DNA of 12,652 nucleotides, from positions 1 through 12,652 of the forward strand of contig JAIPDA010000046.1 in NCBI GenBank assembly GCA_021737905.1, given 5' to 3'. Source of the stretch: Rhodoferax sp. (GTDB lineage Bacteria; Pseudomonadota; Gammaproteobacteria; Burkholderiales; Burkholderiaceae_C). This document shows, piece by piece, positions 5,558 to 12,652 of the stretch; the first letter of the stretch is position 1; each line of letters opens with the position of its first letter. Position numbers and translations under genes: made by a program. Under the pieces are notes generated by a model that was not told the origin of the DNA, ran no database searches, and was given only the letters and a program-made list of their open reading frames with translations.

Positions 5558-8500
5558 ACGCGCCCTTGCCCTTGCATGTCACCCGATCCGGCCCGCAAAC
5601 CTACGAGCAGGTAGCCCGTGTCAGTAACGAGGTGGCGGCCCGCTTGGCCGCGCGCTTGGCCAGCCAGACGCAGGGCGAGGTGCTTTTTTCAGCGGCCGAC
5701 CGCGGCCGCTACGCCACCGACGCCTCCATCTACCAGGCCATGCCGGTCGGGGTATTTGTGCCGCGCAGCAGTGCCGACGTGACGCTGGCGCTGGAGATTT
5801 GCCGCGATCTGGGGGTGCCCATCGTGGCTCGGGGCGGTGGCACCAGCCAGTGCGGGCAGACCGTGGGCGCGGGCCTGATCATTGACCACTCCAAGCACGT
5901 GCGCAACATTTTGGCCGTCAACCCCAATGAACGTACAGCCGTGGTCGAACCCGGACTGGTGCTGGACCACCTGAACGCCGCGCTCAAAAAACATGGCCTC
6001 TGGTACCCGGTCGATGTTTCAACCAGCGCGCAGGCCACGCTGGGCGGCATGGCCGGCAACAACTCCTGCGGCAGCCGTTCGATTGCCTACGGCAACATGG
6101 TTCACAACGTGCTGGGCGCCGAGGTCTGGACCTCTGACGGCACGCTCTTGAGCTTGGGCGACTACGCGCACAGCAGCGGTCAGTCCCGCGCGCTGGGCGA
6201 CTACGTGCGCACGCTGGCCGAGCAACTGGCCCCGGAGATCGATGCGCGCTGGCCCAAAGTCATGCGCCGCGTGGCTGGCTACAACCTGGACATATTTCGC
6301 AACCAGAGCGAACGGCCCTACACAACAGGCGGCACAGTCAATCTGGCCCACCTACTCATTGGCAGCGAAGGCACGCTGGCGCTGACCAAAAACCTCACGC
6401 TGCAACTCAGCGAATTACCCCGCGCCAAGGTGCTGGGCGTGGTCAACTTCCCGACGTTTTACGCAGCCATGGACGCCGCGCAGCACATCGTCAAGCTCGG
6501 CGGCGGGCTGTCAGCGGTTGAGCTGGTAGACCGCACCATGATCGAGCTGTCGCTCAAAAACCCGGCCTTTGCGCCCACGGTGCGCACCGCCCTGCTCGGC
6601 TCGCCGGATGCGATTTTGCTGGTCGAGTTTTCAGGTGCCTCCAAGGCCGACCTGCTGCCCCGGATGCGTGAGCTGGTCGAGCTCATGGGCGAGTTGGGCC
6701 TGCCCGGCTCGGTGGTCGAGATGGTGGACGACGCGCCGCAAAAAAACCTCTGGGAAGTGCGCAAGGCGGGCCTCAATATCATGATGAGCCTCAAGGGCGA
6801 CGGCAAGCCGGTCAGCTTCATTGAAGACTGCGCCGTGCCGCTTGAACACCTGGCCGAGTACACCGATGCGCTGACAGAAGTGTTTCAAAAGCACGGCAGC
6901 AAAGGCACCTGGTATGCACACGCGTCGGTCGGCACGCTGCATGTGCGGCCCATCCTGGACATGCGCCGGGACGGCGCGCCCAAAATGCGCGCGATTGCCG
7001 AAGAAGCCTCGGCACTGGTGCGCAAGTTCAAGGGTGCTTACAGCGGTGAACACGGCGACGGGCTGTGCCGCGGCGAATGGATTTCCTGGCAGTTCGGCCC
7101 GCAAATTACACAAGCCTTTGCCAGTATCAAGGCGCACATGGACCCGCTTGATTTGCTGTGTCCGGAACGCATGATCAATCCGCCCAAAATGGACGACACC
7201 CGCCTGATGCGCTATGCGCCCAGCTACAAGGTGATACCGATCCAGACCGCGCTGGACTGGCGGGCCTGGGATGTGCAAAACGACCCGGTGACCGAGCAGA
7301 CCAGCGCCCCCGGCACCGGCGGTGACCCGGCGCAAGGACTGGCCAAAGCGGTGGAAATGTGCAACAACAACGGCCACTGCCGCAAGTTCGACGCCGGCAC
7401 CATGTGCCCGAGCTACCGCGTCACGCGCGACGAAAAACACCTCACGCGCGGACGCGCCAACACGCTGCGCCTGGCGCTGTCGGGCCAGCTCGATGGCCTG
7501 CCGGCCCAAGACGCCTTCACCAGCCAAGCGGTGCATGAGGCGCTGGATTTATGCGTAGGCTGCAAAGGCTGCAAGCGCGACTGCCCGACCGGCGTGGACA
7601 TGGCCAAAATGAAGGTCGAGTTTTTGCACCACTACAAAGCCCGGCACGGCCACACGCTCAAAGACAAACTGGTGGCGCACCTGCCGGACTACGCCCATTG
7701 GGCCAGCCGCTTTGCGCCGCTGCTCAATTTGCGCGACAAACTGCCGGGCCTGGCCGCGCTGAGTGAAAAGCTGTTGGGCTTTTCAGCCCGACGCCGCTTG
7801 CCGCAATGGCAGTCACAGCATTTTTTCAACACCGCCAACACCGGCGCCACGCGCGCGCAAGTGCTGGCCGCCGCAAGGCCTGTGGTGCTGTTCGTTGACA
7901 CCTTCAACGGCAGCTTTGAGGCCGGCAATGCGCGTGCTGCCCTGCAAGTGCTGCAAGCAGCGGGCTATACCGTCCATGTCGCCGGCAAGGCGCAAGCCGA
8001 CGGCAAGCACCTGTGCTGCGGCCGCACCTACCTGGCCAGCGGCATGCTTGACCAAGCCAAGGCCAAGGCCGGCGAGTTGATGACATCGTTCTGGCCCTTT
8101 GCTGAAAAAGGCATTCCCATTGTCGGGCTGGAGCCGTCTTGCCTGCTCACCCTGCGCGACGAGTTTTTAGTGATGAACCTGGGTCCGCAGGCCCAAGCCA
8201 TCAGCAAGCAAGCCATGCTGTTTGAAGAATTTCTGGCCCGAGAAGCTGCGGCCGGCCAGCTCGAATCGCTCAAAGTTCGGCTGCAAGCCAGCGATCACGC
8301 GATCTTGCTGCACGGCCACTGCCACCAAAAAGCCTTTGGCGCGATCAGCCCGGTGATGGACGTGCTCAAGCTGATTCCGGGCGCCAAGCCAGAACTCATC
8401 GAATCGAGCTGCTGCGGCATGGCCGGCAGCTTTGGTTATGAGGCCAGCCACTACGAGGTGTCCATGCAAATGGCCGAGCTCAGCCTGCTGCCGGCAGTGC

Positions 8501-8631
8501 GCGCCCAGCCTGACGCTATCGTGGTGGCCGACGGCACCAGTTGCCGGCACCAGATCAAGGACGGCGCGCAGCGTGAGGCAGTGCATGTGGCCGTGCTGCT
8601 GGCGCGGCAACTGGGCGCTGCTCAGCCCTGA
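5554..8631 (+). CDS. Fused FAD-binding and Fe-S 2-hydroxyacid dehydrogenase (YdiJ / D-lactate dehydrogenase type)
   Basis: Probably a membrane-associated or cytosolic dehydrogenase that oxidises a D-2-hydroxyacid to the 2-oxoacid and feeds electrons to the respiratory chain. Its 1025 residues match the fused GlcD-GlcF-like proteins such as E. coli YdiJ (about 1018). The N-terminal half holds the FAD domain: ARGGGTSQCG (about 92-101) and GGMAGNNSCG (164-173). An FAD-oxidase C-terminal domain ends near residue 560 with HVRPILDMRR, YSGEHGDG and CPERMINPPK. Next come two [4Fe-4S] motifs: C603-x5-C609-x8-C618-P and C667-x2-C-x2-C673-x3-C677-P. Last are two cysteine-rich CCG-type modules: CCGRTYLASG with EPSCLL, then HGHCHQKAF with SSCCGMAGSFG. 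The ATG at 5554 overlaps the regulator stop as ATGA and has GGAG seven bases upstream. An upstream in-frame extension to 5398 only shadows the regulator. The substrate is not fixed by sequence: D-lactate, glycolate or D-2-hydroxyglutarate are possible. Confidence 0.92.
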   Translation: MNAPLPLHVTRSGPQTYEQVARVSNEVAARLAARLASQTQGEVLFSAADRGRYATDASIYQAMPVGVFVPRSSADVTLALEICRDLGVPIVARGGGTSQCGQTVGAGLIIDHSKHVRNILAVNPNERTAVVEPGLVLDHLNAALKKHGLWYPVDVSTSAQATLGGMAGNNSCGSRSIAYGNMVHNVLGAEVWTSDGTLLSLGDYAHSSGQSRALGDYVRTLAEQLAPEIDARWPKVMRRVAGYNLDIFRNQSERPYTTGGTVNLAHLLIGSEGTLALTKNLTLQLSELPRAKVLGVVNFPTFYAAMDAAQHIVKLGGGLSAVELVDRTMIELSLKNPAFAPTVRTALLGSPDAILLVEFSGASKADLLPRMRELVELMGELGLPGSVVEMVDDAPQKNLWEVRKAGLNIMMSLKGDGKPVSFIEDCAVPLEHLAEYTDALTEVFQKHGSKGTWYAHASVGTLHVRPILDMRRDGAPKMRAIAEEASALVRKFKGAYSGEHGDGLCRGEWISWQFGPQITQAFASIKAHMDPLDLLCPERMINPPKMDDTRLMRYAPSYKVIPIQTALDWRAWDVQNDPVTEQTSAPGTGGDPAQGLAKAVEMCNNNGHCRKFDAGTMCPSYRVTRDEKHLTRGRANTLRLALSGQLDGLPAQDAFTSQAVHEALDLCVGCKGCKRDCPTGVDMAKMKVEFLHHYKARHGHTLKDKLVAHLPDYAHWASRFAPLLNLRDKLPGLAALSEKLLGFSARRRLPQWQSQHFFNTANTGATRAQVLAAARPVVLFVDTFNGSFEAGNARAALQVLQAAGYTVHVAGKAQADGKHLCCGRTYLASGMLDQAKAKAGELMTSFWPFAEKGIPIVGLEPSCLLTLRDEFLVMNLGPQAQAISKQAMLFEEFLAREAAAGQLESLKVRLQASDHAILLHGHCHQKAFGAISPVMDVLKLIPGAKPELIESSCCGMAGSFGYEASHYEVSMQMAELSLLPAVRAQPDAIVVADGTSCRHQIKDGAQREAVHVAVLLARQLGAAQP

Positions 8632-8646
8632 AACAGCAGACGCAGC

Positions 8647-9351
8647 TCAGCGCGAAACGCCCAGCAGCTGCTCCAACAATGGAGGGTTTTGCTGCAGCGC
8701 TTGCGCACTGCCCGCATGCGCCACGCTGCCCCGGTCCAGCACCACGGCGCGGTCAGAAATGGCCAGCACCGCCTGCGGATGCTGCTCGACGATGATGGCC
8801 GACAGGCCCTCTTCGCGCGTGATGCGGCGTAACGCCCGCAGCAGCTCTTCCACAATGATGGGAGCCAGGCCTTCGAGCGGTTCATCGAGCAACAACAGGC
8901 GGGGGTTGATCACCAGCGCGCGACCCACCGCCAGCATTTGCTGCTCGCCGCCTGAGAGTTGCGTGCCCAGATTGCCTTTGCGCTCGGCCAGTCGCTCGAA
9001 CATGGCGTAGACGCTGTTCGGCGTCCACTTGCCGGGGCGCGCGACAGCGGTCAAGTTTTCATGCACCGTCAGCGACTTGAAGATGTTGCGCTCTTGCGGC
9101 ACCCAGCCGATGCCGGCAGCCGCTCGCTCGTAGGGGGCCAGCGTGTGCAGGGCGCGGCCGCCCAGCATGATGCTGCCGCCATGCTGGCGCGTAGCACCGG
9201 CCAGGGTGTTGATCAAGGTGGTTTTGCCGGTGCCGTTACGCCCCAGCAGCGCCAGTGTTTGGCCTTCGTCCAAACTCAACGAAATGCCGCTGAGCACCAC
9301 CGCCTGGCCGTAGCCGGCGCTTAAATTGTCTACGCGCAGCAACTCGCTCAT
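8647..9351 (-). CDS. livF: HAAT-family ABC transporter ATPase (LivF type)
   Basis: Cytoplasmic ATP-hydrolysing subunit of a branched-chain amino acid type importer. The 234 residues contain Walker A GRNGTGKTT (37-45), the Q-loop region WVPQERNIF, the full signature LSGGEQQML (132-140), Walker B LLLLDEP (Asp156-Glu157) and the H-switch His191 in VEQH. The size and QERNIF pattern are those of LivF rather than LivG. The ATG at 9351 overlaps the livG stop as ATGA and has a strong AAGGAG seven bases upstream. It is the last gene of the transporter operon and ends 15 bp from the dehydrogenase stop on the other strand. I see no terminator hairpin in that convergent junction. Confidence 0.93.
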   Translation of the reverse strand: MSELLRVDNLSAGYGQAVVLSGISLSLDEGQTLALLGRNGTGKTTLINTLAGATRQHGGSIMLGGRALHTLAPYERAAAGIGWVPQERNIFKSLTVHENLTAVARPGKWTPNSVYAMFERLAERKGNLGTQLSGGEQQMLAVGRALVINPRLLLLDEPLEGLAPIIVEELLRALRRITREEGLSAIIVEQHPQAVLAISDRAVVLDRGSVAHAGSAQALQQNPPLLEQLLGVSR

Positions 9352-10151
9352 GCGCCGGCTCCTTCACCATGGCCCAAGTACACGGCCTTGACCCGGGGAT
9401 CGGCCGCGATCTCTTGCGGCGTGCCTTCGGTCAGCACAGCCCCATTGACCAGCACCGTCATGCGCGTGGCAAAGCTGAAAACCAGGTCCATGTCATGCTC
9501 GATCAGCAGCACCGACACATCGGCCGGCAAAGCGGCCACGGTTTGCAGCAGTTCTTCGCGCTCGCCGGCCGGCACGCCGGCCACCGGCTCGTCCAGCAGC
9601 AAGACGCGCGGCTCGCAGGCCAGGGCAATGGCGATTTCCAGCAGACGGCGTTTGCCGTAGGCCAGCTCGCGCGTGCGCTGGTTCATCACCTCAGCCAGAT
9701 GGAATTTGGTGAGCAGTTCTTCGCAGCGCTGCGCCACCTGCGCGTTGTGCCCGAGCGAAGGCCACCAGCGGCGACCCAAGCCCGAGCGCTGAGAAACCAC
9801 CAGCGCCAGCGTCTGCAAAGGGGTCATGCTGTCAAACAACTGGTTGATCTGGAAGGTGCGTACCATGCCGCGGCCGACGCGCTCGTTGGGCGCCAGCGTG
9901 CTGATGTCCTCGCCTTCCAGCACGATGCGACCGGCAGTCGGCTGCAACACGCCGGTGAGCAGGTTGATGAATGTGGTCTTACCGGCGCCATTGGGCCCGA
10001 TCAGCGCATGGCGTGCGCCCTTTTTCAAGTCCAGGTTGACGCCATTGGTCGCCACAATGCCGCCAAAGCGCATCTCCAGACCCTGTGCGGACAAGACGGT
10101 TTCACCTGCATTGGCGGCCGTGGCGGCGTTGGGGTGCAGGGCTGCGTTCAT
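9348..10151 (-). CDS. livG: HAAT-family ABC transporter ATPase (LivG type)
   Basis: The second ATPase of the importer, 267 residues. It shows Walker A GPNGAGKTT (52-60), the LivG-typical RTFQINQLFDSMT around the Q-loop, a degenerate signature LAYGKRRLLEIA (from 163) in place of LSGGQ, Walker B LLLDEP with Asp187-Glu188, the VAGV segment and His219 in LIEHDM. The YG-type signature is normal for LivG, so it is not a sign of decay. An N-terminal tail of about 17 residues precedes the first beta strand. The ATG at 10151 overlaps the livM stop as ATGA, with AAGGG seven bases upstream, and the 3' end overlaps livF in the same way, so translation of the three genes is probably coupled. Confidence 0.93.
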   Translation of the reverse strand: MNAALHPNAATAANAGETVLSAQGLEMRFGGIVATNGVNLDLKKGARHALIGPNGAGKTTFINLLTGVLQPTAGRIVLEGEDISTLAPNERVGRGMVRTFQINQLFDSMTPLQTLALVVSQRSGLGRRWWPSLGHNAQVAQRCEELLTKFHLAEVMNQRTRELAYGKRRLLEIAIALACEPRVLLLDEPVAGVPAGEREELLQTVAALPADVSVLLIEHDMDLVFSFATRMTVLVNGAVLTEGTPQEIAADPRVKAVYLGHGEGAGA

Positions 10152-11128
10152 GATTGGCCCTTACGGCCTGTGCCCAGCCAGGTCCAGGGGCGGATCAGGC
10201 GGTCGCGACCGACCAGCACCAGCACCACCAGAAAAAGACCGATCCAGAACATCCAGTACTGCGGCGTGATGGACGACAAGAAATCCTGCATCAGCTTGAA
10301 GACGATGGCGCCAGCCACGCCGCCATACAACCAGCCGGTGCCGCCTATCACCAGAATCAAGAGGACATCAGCAGAGCGGTGAAACTCAAACAGGTCCAGA
10401 GAGGCAAAGCCAGTGGTCTGAGTCATCAGCGCACCGGCCGCACCGGCCACCGCAGCGGCCAGCGTGTAGGCCAGCGTGAGGCGGGCATTGACCGGAATGC
10501 CGATGGACATGGCGCGCAGCCGGTTGTCGCGGATGGCCATCAGCGTGGCCCCCAGCGGTGACTGCGTCACGCGCCGCAGCAACACAAAGAAAACCAGCAA
10601 CACGCTCAGGGAATAGTAGGCCGCAGTCTGGCCCGACAAATCAAACTCGAAGCGCCCCAAAACAGGCCCCATCACCACGCCCTGCAAACCATCGGCGCCG
10701 CCGGTCAGCCAGTCGAGCTTGTTGGCCAACTCCATGAGAATCAAGCCCAGGCCCAGCGTGACCATCAGGCGCGTGAGGTCGCTGCCGCGCAGAATCGTCA
10801 GAGATGCCATCAGGCCCAGCAGCGTGGCCGCCGCAATGCCGACCGCCAGGCCGACCAAGGGGTCGGGCATGACGTGTTTGGCGAACAGCGCCGCTGCATA
10901 ACCACCCAGGCCGAAGAAGGCAGCGTGGCCCAGCGAGACAATGCCGGTGTAACCCAGGATGATGTCCAGAGAAACAGCGAACAGCGCCACGATGGCGATT
11001 TCATTGATGATCAAGGCATGGCTGGGGGTGAGCACCGGCGCCGCAAAGGCCAGCAGCCAAAACACCAGCTCCAGCGGTTTGATGCGGCTTTGCTGCAACA
11101 GCGAAGCTTGTGCGTTCAGACTCTGCAT
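10148..11128 (-). CDS. livM: HAAT-family ABC transporter permease (LivM type)
   Basis: Inner-membrane permease of 326 residues with about eight to ten hydrophobic segments. The LivM hallmarks are LDIILGYTGIVSLGHAAFFGLGGY near residues 56-79, the coupling segment SPLGATLMAIRDNRLRAMSIGI that contacts the ATPase, and the late GGTGWLYGGVAGAIVF segment. I chose ATG at 11128, one base past the livH stop. A TTG at 11152 in the same frame would add eight residues inside livH; it has AAGG at a short spacing, so it cannot be excluded. The 3' end overlaps livG by four bases. Confidence 0.92.
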   Translation of the reverse strand: MQSLNAQASLLQQSRIKPLELVFWLLAFAAPVLTPSHALIINEIAIVALFAVSLDIILGYTGIVSLGHAAFFGLGGYAAALFAKHVMPDPLVGLAVGIAAATLLGLMASLTILRGSDLTRLMVTLGLGLILMELANKLDWLTGGADGLQGVVMGPVLGRFEFDLSGQTAAYYSLSVLLVFFVLLRRVTQSPLGATLMAIRDNRLRAMSIGIPVNARLTLAYTLAAAVAGAAGALMTQTTGFASLDLFEFHRSADVLLILVIGGTGWLYGGVAGAIVFKLMQDFLSSITPQYWMFWIGLFLVVLVLVGRDRLIRPWTWLGTGRKGQS

Positions 11129-11129
11129 G

Positions 11130-12002
11130 TCACTTGCCCGCCTTGCGCACAAACAGGCCTTGCGGGCGCCAGATCAGGATCGCGATCATCAGGCTGTACA
11201 CGATGAAAGCACCCAGCTTGGGTATGTAGTACTTGCCCGCCACATCGGCAATGCCCAGTAGCAGCGCGGCGAGCAAAGGGCCGGTGATGGACGTGGTGCC
11301 GCCCACCGCCACCACGATCAGAAAATACACCATGAACTTGAGCGGAAAGGTCGGGTCCAGGCCCAGCACCTCTGCGCCCAGCGCACCGCCCAGGCCGGCC
11401 AGGCCGGAGCCCACGGCAAAGGTGGATAAAAATACCAGGTTCACATTGATACCCAGACCGGCGGCCACGCGCTGGTCATCAACCGAAGCGCGCAGACGGC
11501 TGCCAAAACGGGTTTTCGTCAGCACATACTGCAGCGCCACCGTGAGCGCCGCGCAAACGGCAATGATGAACAAGCGGTAATGCCCCATGCCGAGCATGAA
11601 GGCATCGCTGCCGATCTCGGTACGGCCCTTGAGCCAGACCGGCAGGTGAATGTTTTGCTGGGACGAGCCCAGAAAATAATCCACGCTGGCCACCGCCATG
11701 AACACCAGTCCGATGGAAAACAGCACCTGGTCCAGGTGCGGTTTGTTGTACATGGGCCGGTAGAGCGTGCGCTCTAGCAGCGCGCCCATCAGTGCTGCGC
11801 CCAGAAAAGCCAGTGGCAGGCACACCAGAAAAGGCACGCCCATGCGCTGCATCAGCAGCACAGTGATGTAGCCGCCGGCCATGGCAAAAGCGCCGTGTGC
11901 CAGGTTGATGAAATTCATCAGCCCCATGGTCACGGCCAGCCCCACGGCCAGAATGAACAACAGCATGCCGTAGGCAACACCGTCAAAAAGAATCGTCAGC
12001 AT
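11130..12002 (-). CDS. livH: HAAT-family ABC transporter permease (LivH type)
   Basis: Inner-membrane permease of 290 residues, with the LivH signature GLMNFINLAHGAFAMAGGY near the N-terminus, the coupling loop TRFGSRLRASVDDQRVAAGLGIN, and GGTTSITGPLLAALLLGI toward the C-terminus. Several long hydrophobic segments span the protein, and it ends in a short charged tail. The ATG at 12002 has only a weak upstream GAG and sits just after a terminator hairpin that separates it from the binding-protein gene. Expression of the permeases therefore probably depends on partial readthrough. The family also takes up urea, amides, short-chain acids and aromatic acids, so the name does not establish a leucine substrate. 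Confidence 0.93.
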   Translation of the reverse strand: MLTILFDGVAYGMLLFILAVGLAVTMGLMNFINLAHGAFAMAGGYITVLLMQRMGVPFLVCLPLAFLGAALMGALLERTLYRPMYNKPHLDQVLFSIGLVFMAVASVDYFLGSSQQNIHLPVWLKGRTEIGSDAFMLGMGHYRLFIIAVCAALTVALQYVLTKTRFGSRLRASVDDQRVAAGLGINVNLVFLSTFAVGSGLAGLGGALGAEVLGLDPTFPLKFMVYFLIVVAVGGTTSITGPLLAALLLGIADVAGKYYIPKLGAFIVYSLMIAILIWRPQGLFVRKAGK

Positions 12003-12018
12003 GACAAATTGAGCTCAG

Positions 12019-12059
12019 AAAAAAGCCATGCACAGTTTGTCGAAAAACTGCACATGGCT
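12019..12059 (-). terminator. Intrinsic terminator / attenuator between the binding-protein and permease genes
   Basis: AGCCATG (12024-12030) pairs with CATGGCT (12053-12059), and CAGTTT (12033-12038) with AAACTG (12045-12050). A 2-base internal mismatch separates the two stems and the loop is six bases. On the minus strand the stem is followed by TTTTTT (12024-12019). It lies 18 bases past the binding-protein stop codon and 17 bases before livH. Its likely role is to lower permease and ATPase expression relative to the binding protein, which transporters of this kind need in excess. Confidence 0.75.
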
Positions 12060-12077
12060 ACAGGTAGCGCCAACAAT

Positions 12078-12652
12078 TTACCGGGTCTTGCCCGGGTCTT
12101 TGACGTCCTTGATCACATCGAATTCGACGTTGTACAACTGACCGTCTTTTCTCTCGACCTTGCGCAGGTACACGTTTTGCACGACATCACGGGTTTGTGC
12201 GTCAATGAAGATCGGGCCGCGCGGGCTCTCAAAAATCTGACCCTTCATGGCGGCCAGCAGGGCGTCGCCCGTTGGCGTAGCCTTGCCGGTGGTCTTGGCA
12301 GTGCGCAGCGCTTCGTAGATCACGCGCATGCCGTCATAGCCACCCACGGCCATGAAGTTCGGGCGCATGCCTTTGTTGGCTTTGCCGAAGGCTTCTACAA
12401 ATTTTTTGTTGGTGGCTGAAGGATGGGCCGCAGAGTAGTGGTGCGAAGACACCACGCCCAGGGCGCCGTCACCCATGTCGTTCAACTGGTCGTCATCGGT
12501 CACGTCGCCCGTGGCGATGAGCTTGATGCCTGCTTTGTCCAGGCCGCGCTCGAGAAACTGCTTCATGACCGCCGCACCCGCGCCGGAGGGCACAAACACA
12601 AACAAGGCATCAGGCTTGCTGTCGCGCACTTTTTGCAGGAAAGGGGCAAAGT
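12078..12652 (-). CDS. livK: HAAT-family ABC transporter substrate-binding protein, 5' end cut by window edge
   Basis: C-terminal 190 residues of a periplasmic type I binding protein of the Leu/Ile/Val family (Peripla_BP_6). The frame runs open to the right edge, so the signal peptide and first lobe are missing. Visible are KPDALFVFVPSGAGAAVMKQF with the expected ligand-lobe strand and helix, LIATGDVTDDD, GALGVVSSHHYS, FMAVGGYDGMRVIYEAL, the segment IFESPRGPIFIDAQTRD common in this family, and the C-terminal KDPGKTR. It heads the transporter operon and its promoter is outside the window. The ligand cannot be deduced from this half. Confidence 0.9.
   Translation of the reverse strand, partial: FAPFLQKVRDSKPDALFVFVPSGAGAAVMKQFLERGLDKAGIKLIATGDVTDDDQLNDMGDGALGVVSSHHYSAAHPSATNKKFVEAFGKANKGMRPNFMAVGGYDGMRVIYEALRTAKTTGKATPTGDALLAAMKGQIFESPRGPIFIDAQTRDVVQNVYLRKVERKDGQLYNVEFDVIKDVKDPGKTR

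Noticed and set aside
6631..7536. 301-residue open frame on the minus strand
   Set aside because: It is opposite the FAD/Fe-S dehydrogenase, whose motifs are continuous across the same bases.
9830..9870. Damaged livG because its signature lacks SGG
   Set aside because: A YG-type signature (LSYGxxR) is usual in LivG-type ATPases. Walker A, Walker B and the H-switch are intact.
9369..10382. 337-residue open frame on the plus strand
   Set aside because: It is antisense to livG and livM, which have full ABC motifs. The residue mix, rich in Gln, His, Arg and Ala, is typical of a GC-rich shadow frame.

Overview
The window looks like a chromosomal piece of a GC-rich betaproteobacterium. Protein style, ATGA-coupled genes and gene content suggest the Burkholderiales, probably Comamonadaceae (Polaromonas, Rhodoferax or Variovorax type). 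That placement rests on recalled family resemblance, not on a search. No RNA genes, CRISPR arrays, transposases or phage genes are visible. Nearly all of the sequence is accounted for by nine protein genes, two of them cut by the window edges.

Layout. (1) 1-696, minus: a shikimate dehydrogenase family gene, 3' end missing. A 186-bp gap with a dRS3-like palindromic repeat follows. (2) 883-3237, minus: the large molybdopterin subunit of a xanthine dehydrogenase/CO dehydrogenase family enzyme of the AYRGAGR type. It has no ATG start and no small or medium subunit beside it. (3) 3238-3478: a short non-coding stretch with a strong intrinsic terminator. (4) 3479-4699, minus: a class V PLP aminotransferase of the alanine/serine-glyoxylate type. 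(5) 4700-4861: a divergent control region with two identical 17-bp copies of a FadR-type GntR operator. (6) 4862-5557 and 5554-8631, plus: a GntR/FCD regulator translationally coupled to a 1025-residue FAD plus Fe-S dehydrogenase of the YdiJ / D-2-hydroxyacid dehydrogenase type. (7) 8647-12652, minus: a branched-chain amino acid type (HAAT) ABC transporter in the order binding protein, permease, permease, ATPase, ATPase. An intrinsic terminator lies between the binding-protein gene and the permeases.

How they may work together (inference). The regulator sits between the aminotransferase and the dehydrogenase, and the operator copies lie at both divergent start regions. One effector probably controls a small pathway: the dehydrogenase oxidises a 2-hydroxyacid to a 2-oxoacid such as glyoxylate, and the aminotransferase aminates a 2-oxoacid of this kind. 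The transporter is convergent with this unit and may import a related amino or organic acid, but nothing in the sequence fixes its substrate. The molybdenum hydroxylase subunit and the shikimate dehydrogenase paralogue lie beyond a terminator and need not belong to the same pathway.

The enzymes belong to known families, and I see no clear undescribed multi-gene system. The items most worth checking are the two-operator divergent switch with an apparently leaderless regulator gene, the orphan non-ATG molybdenum hydroxylase subunit, and the shikimate dehydrogenase homologue with altered substrate-pocket residues.
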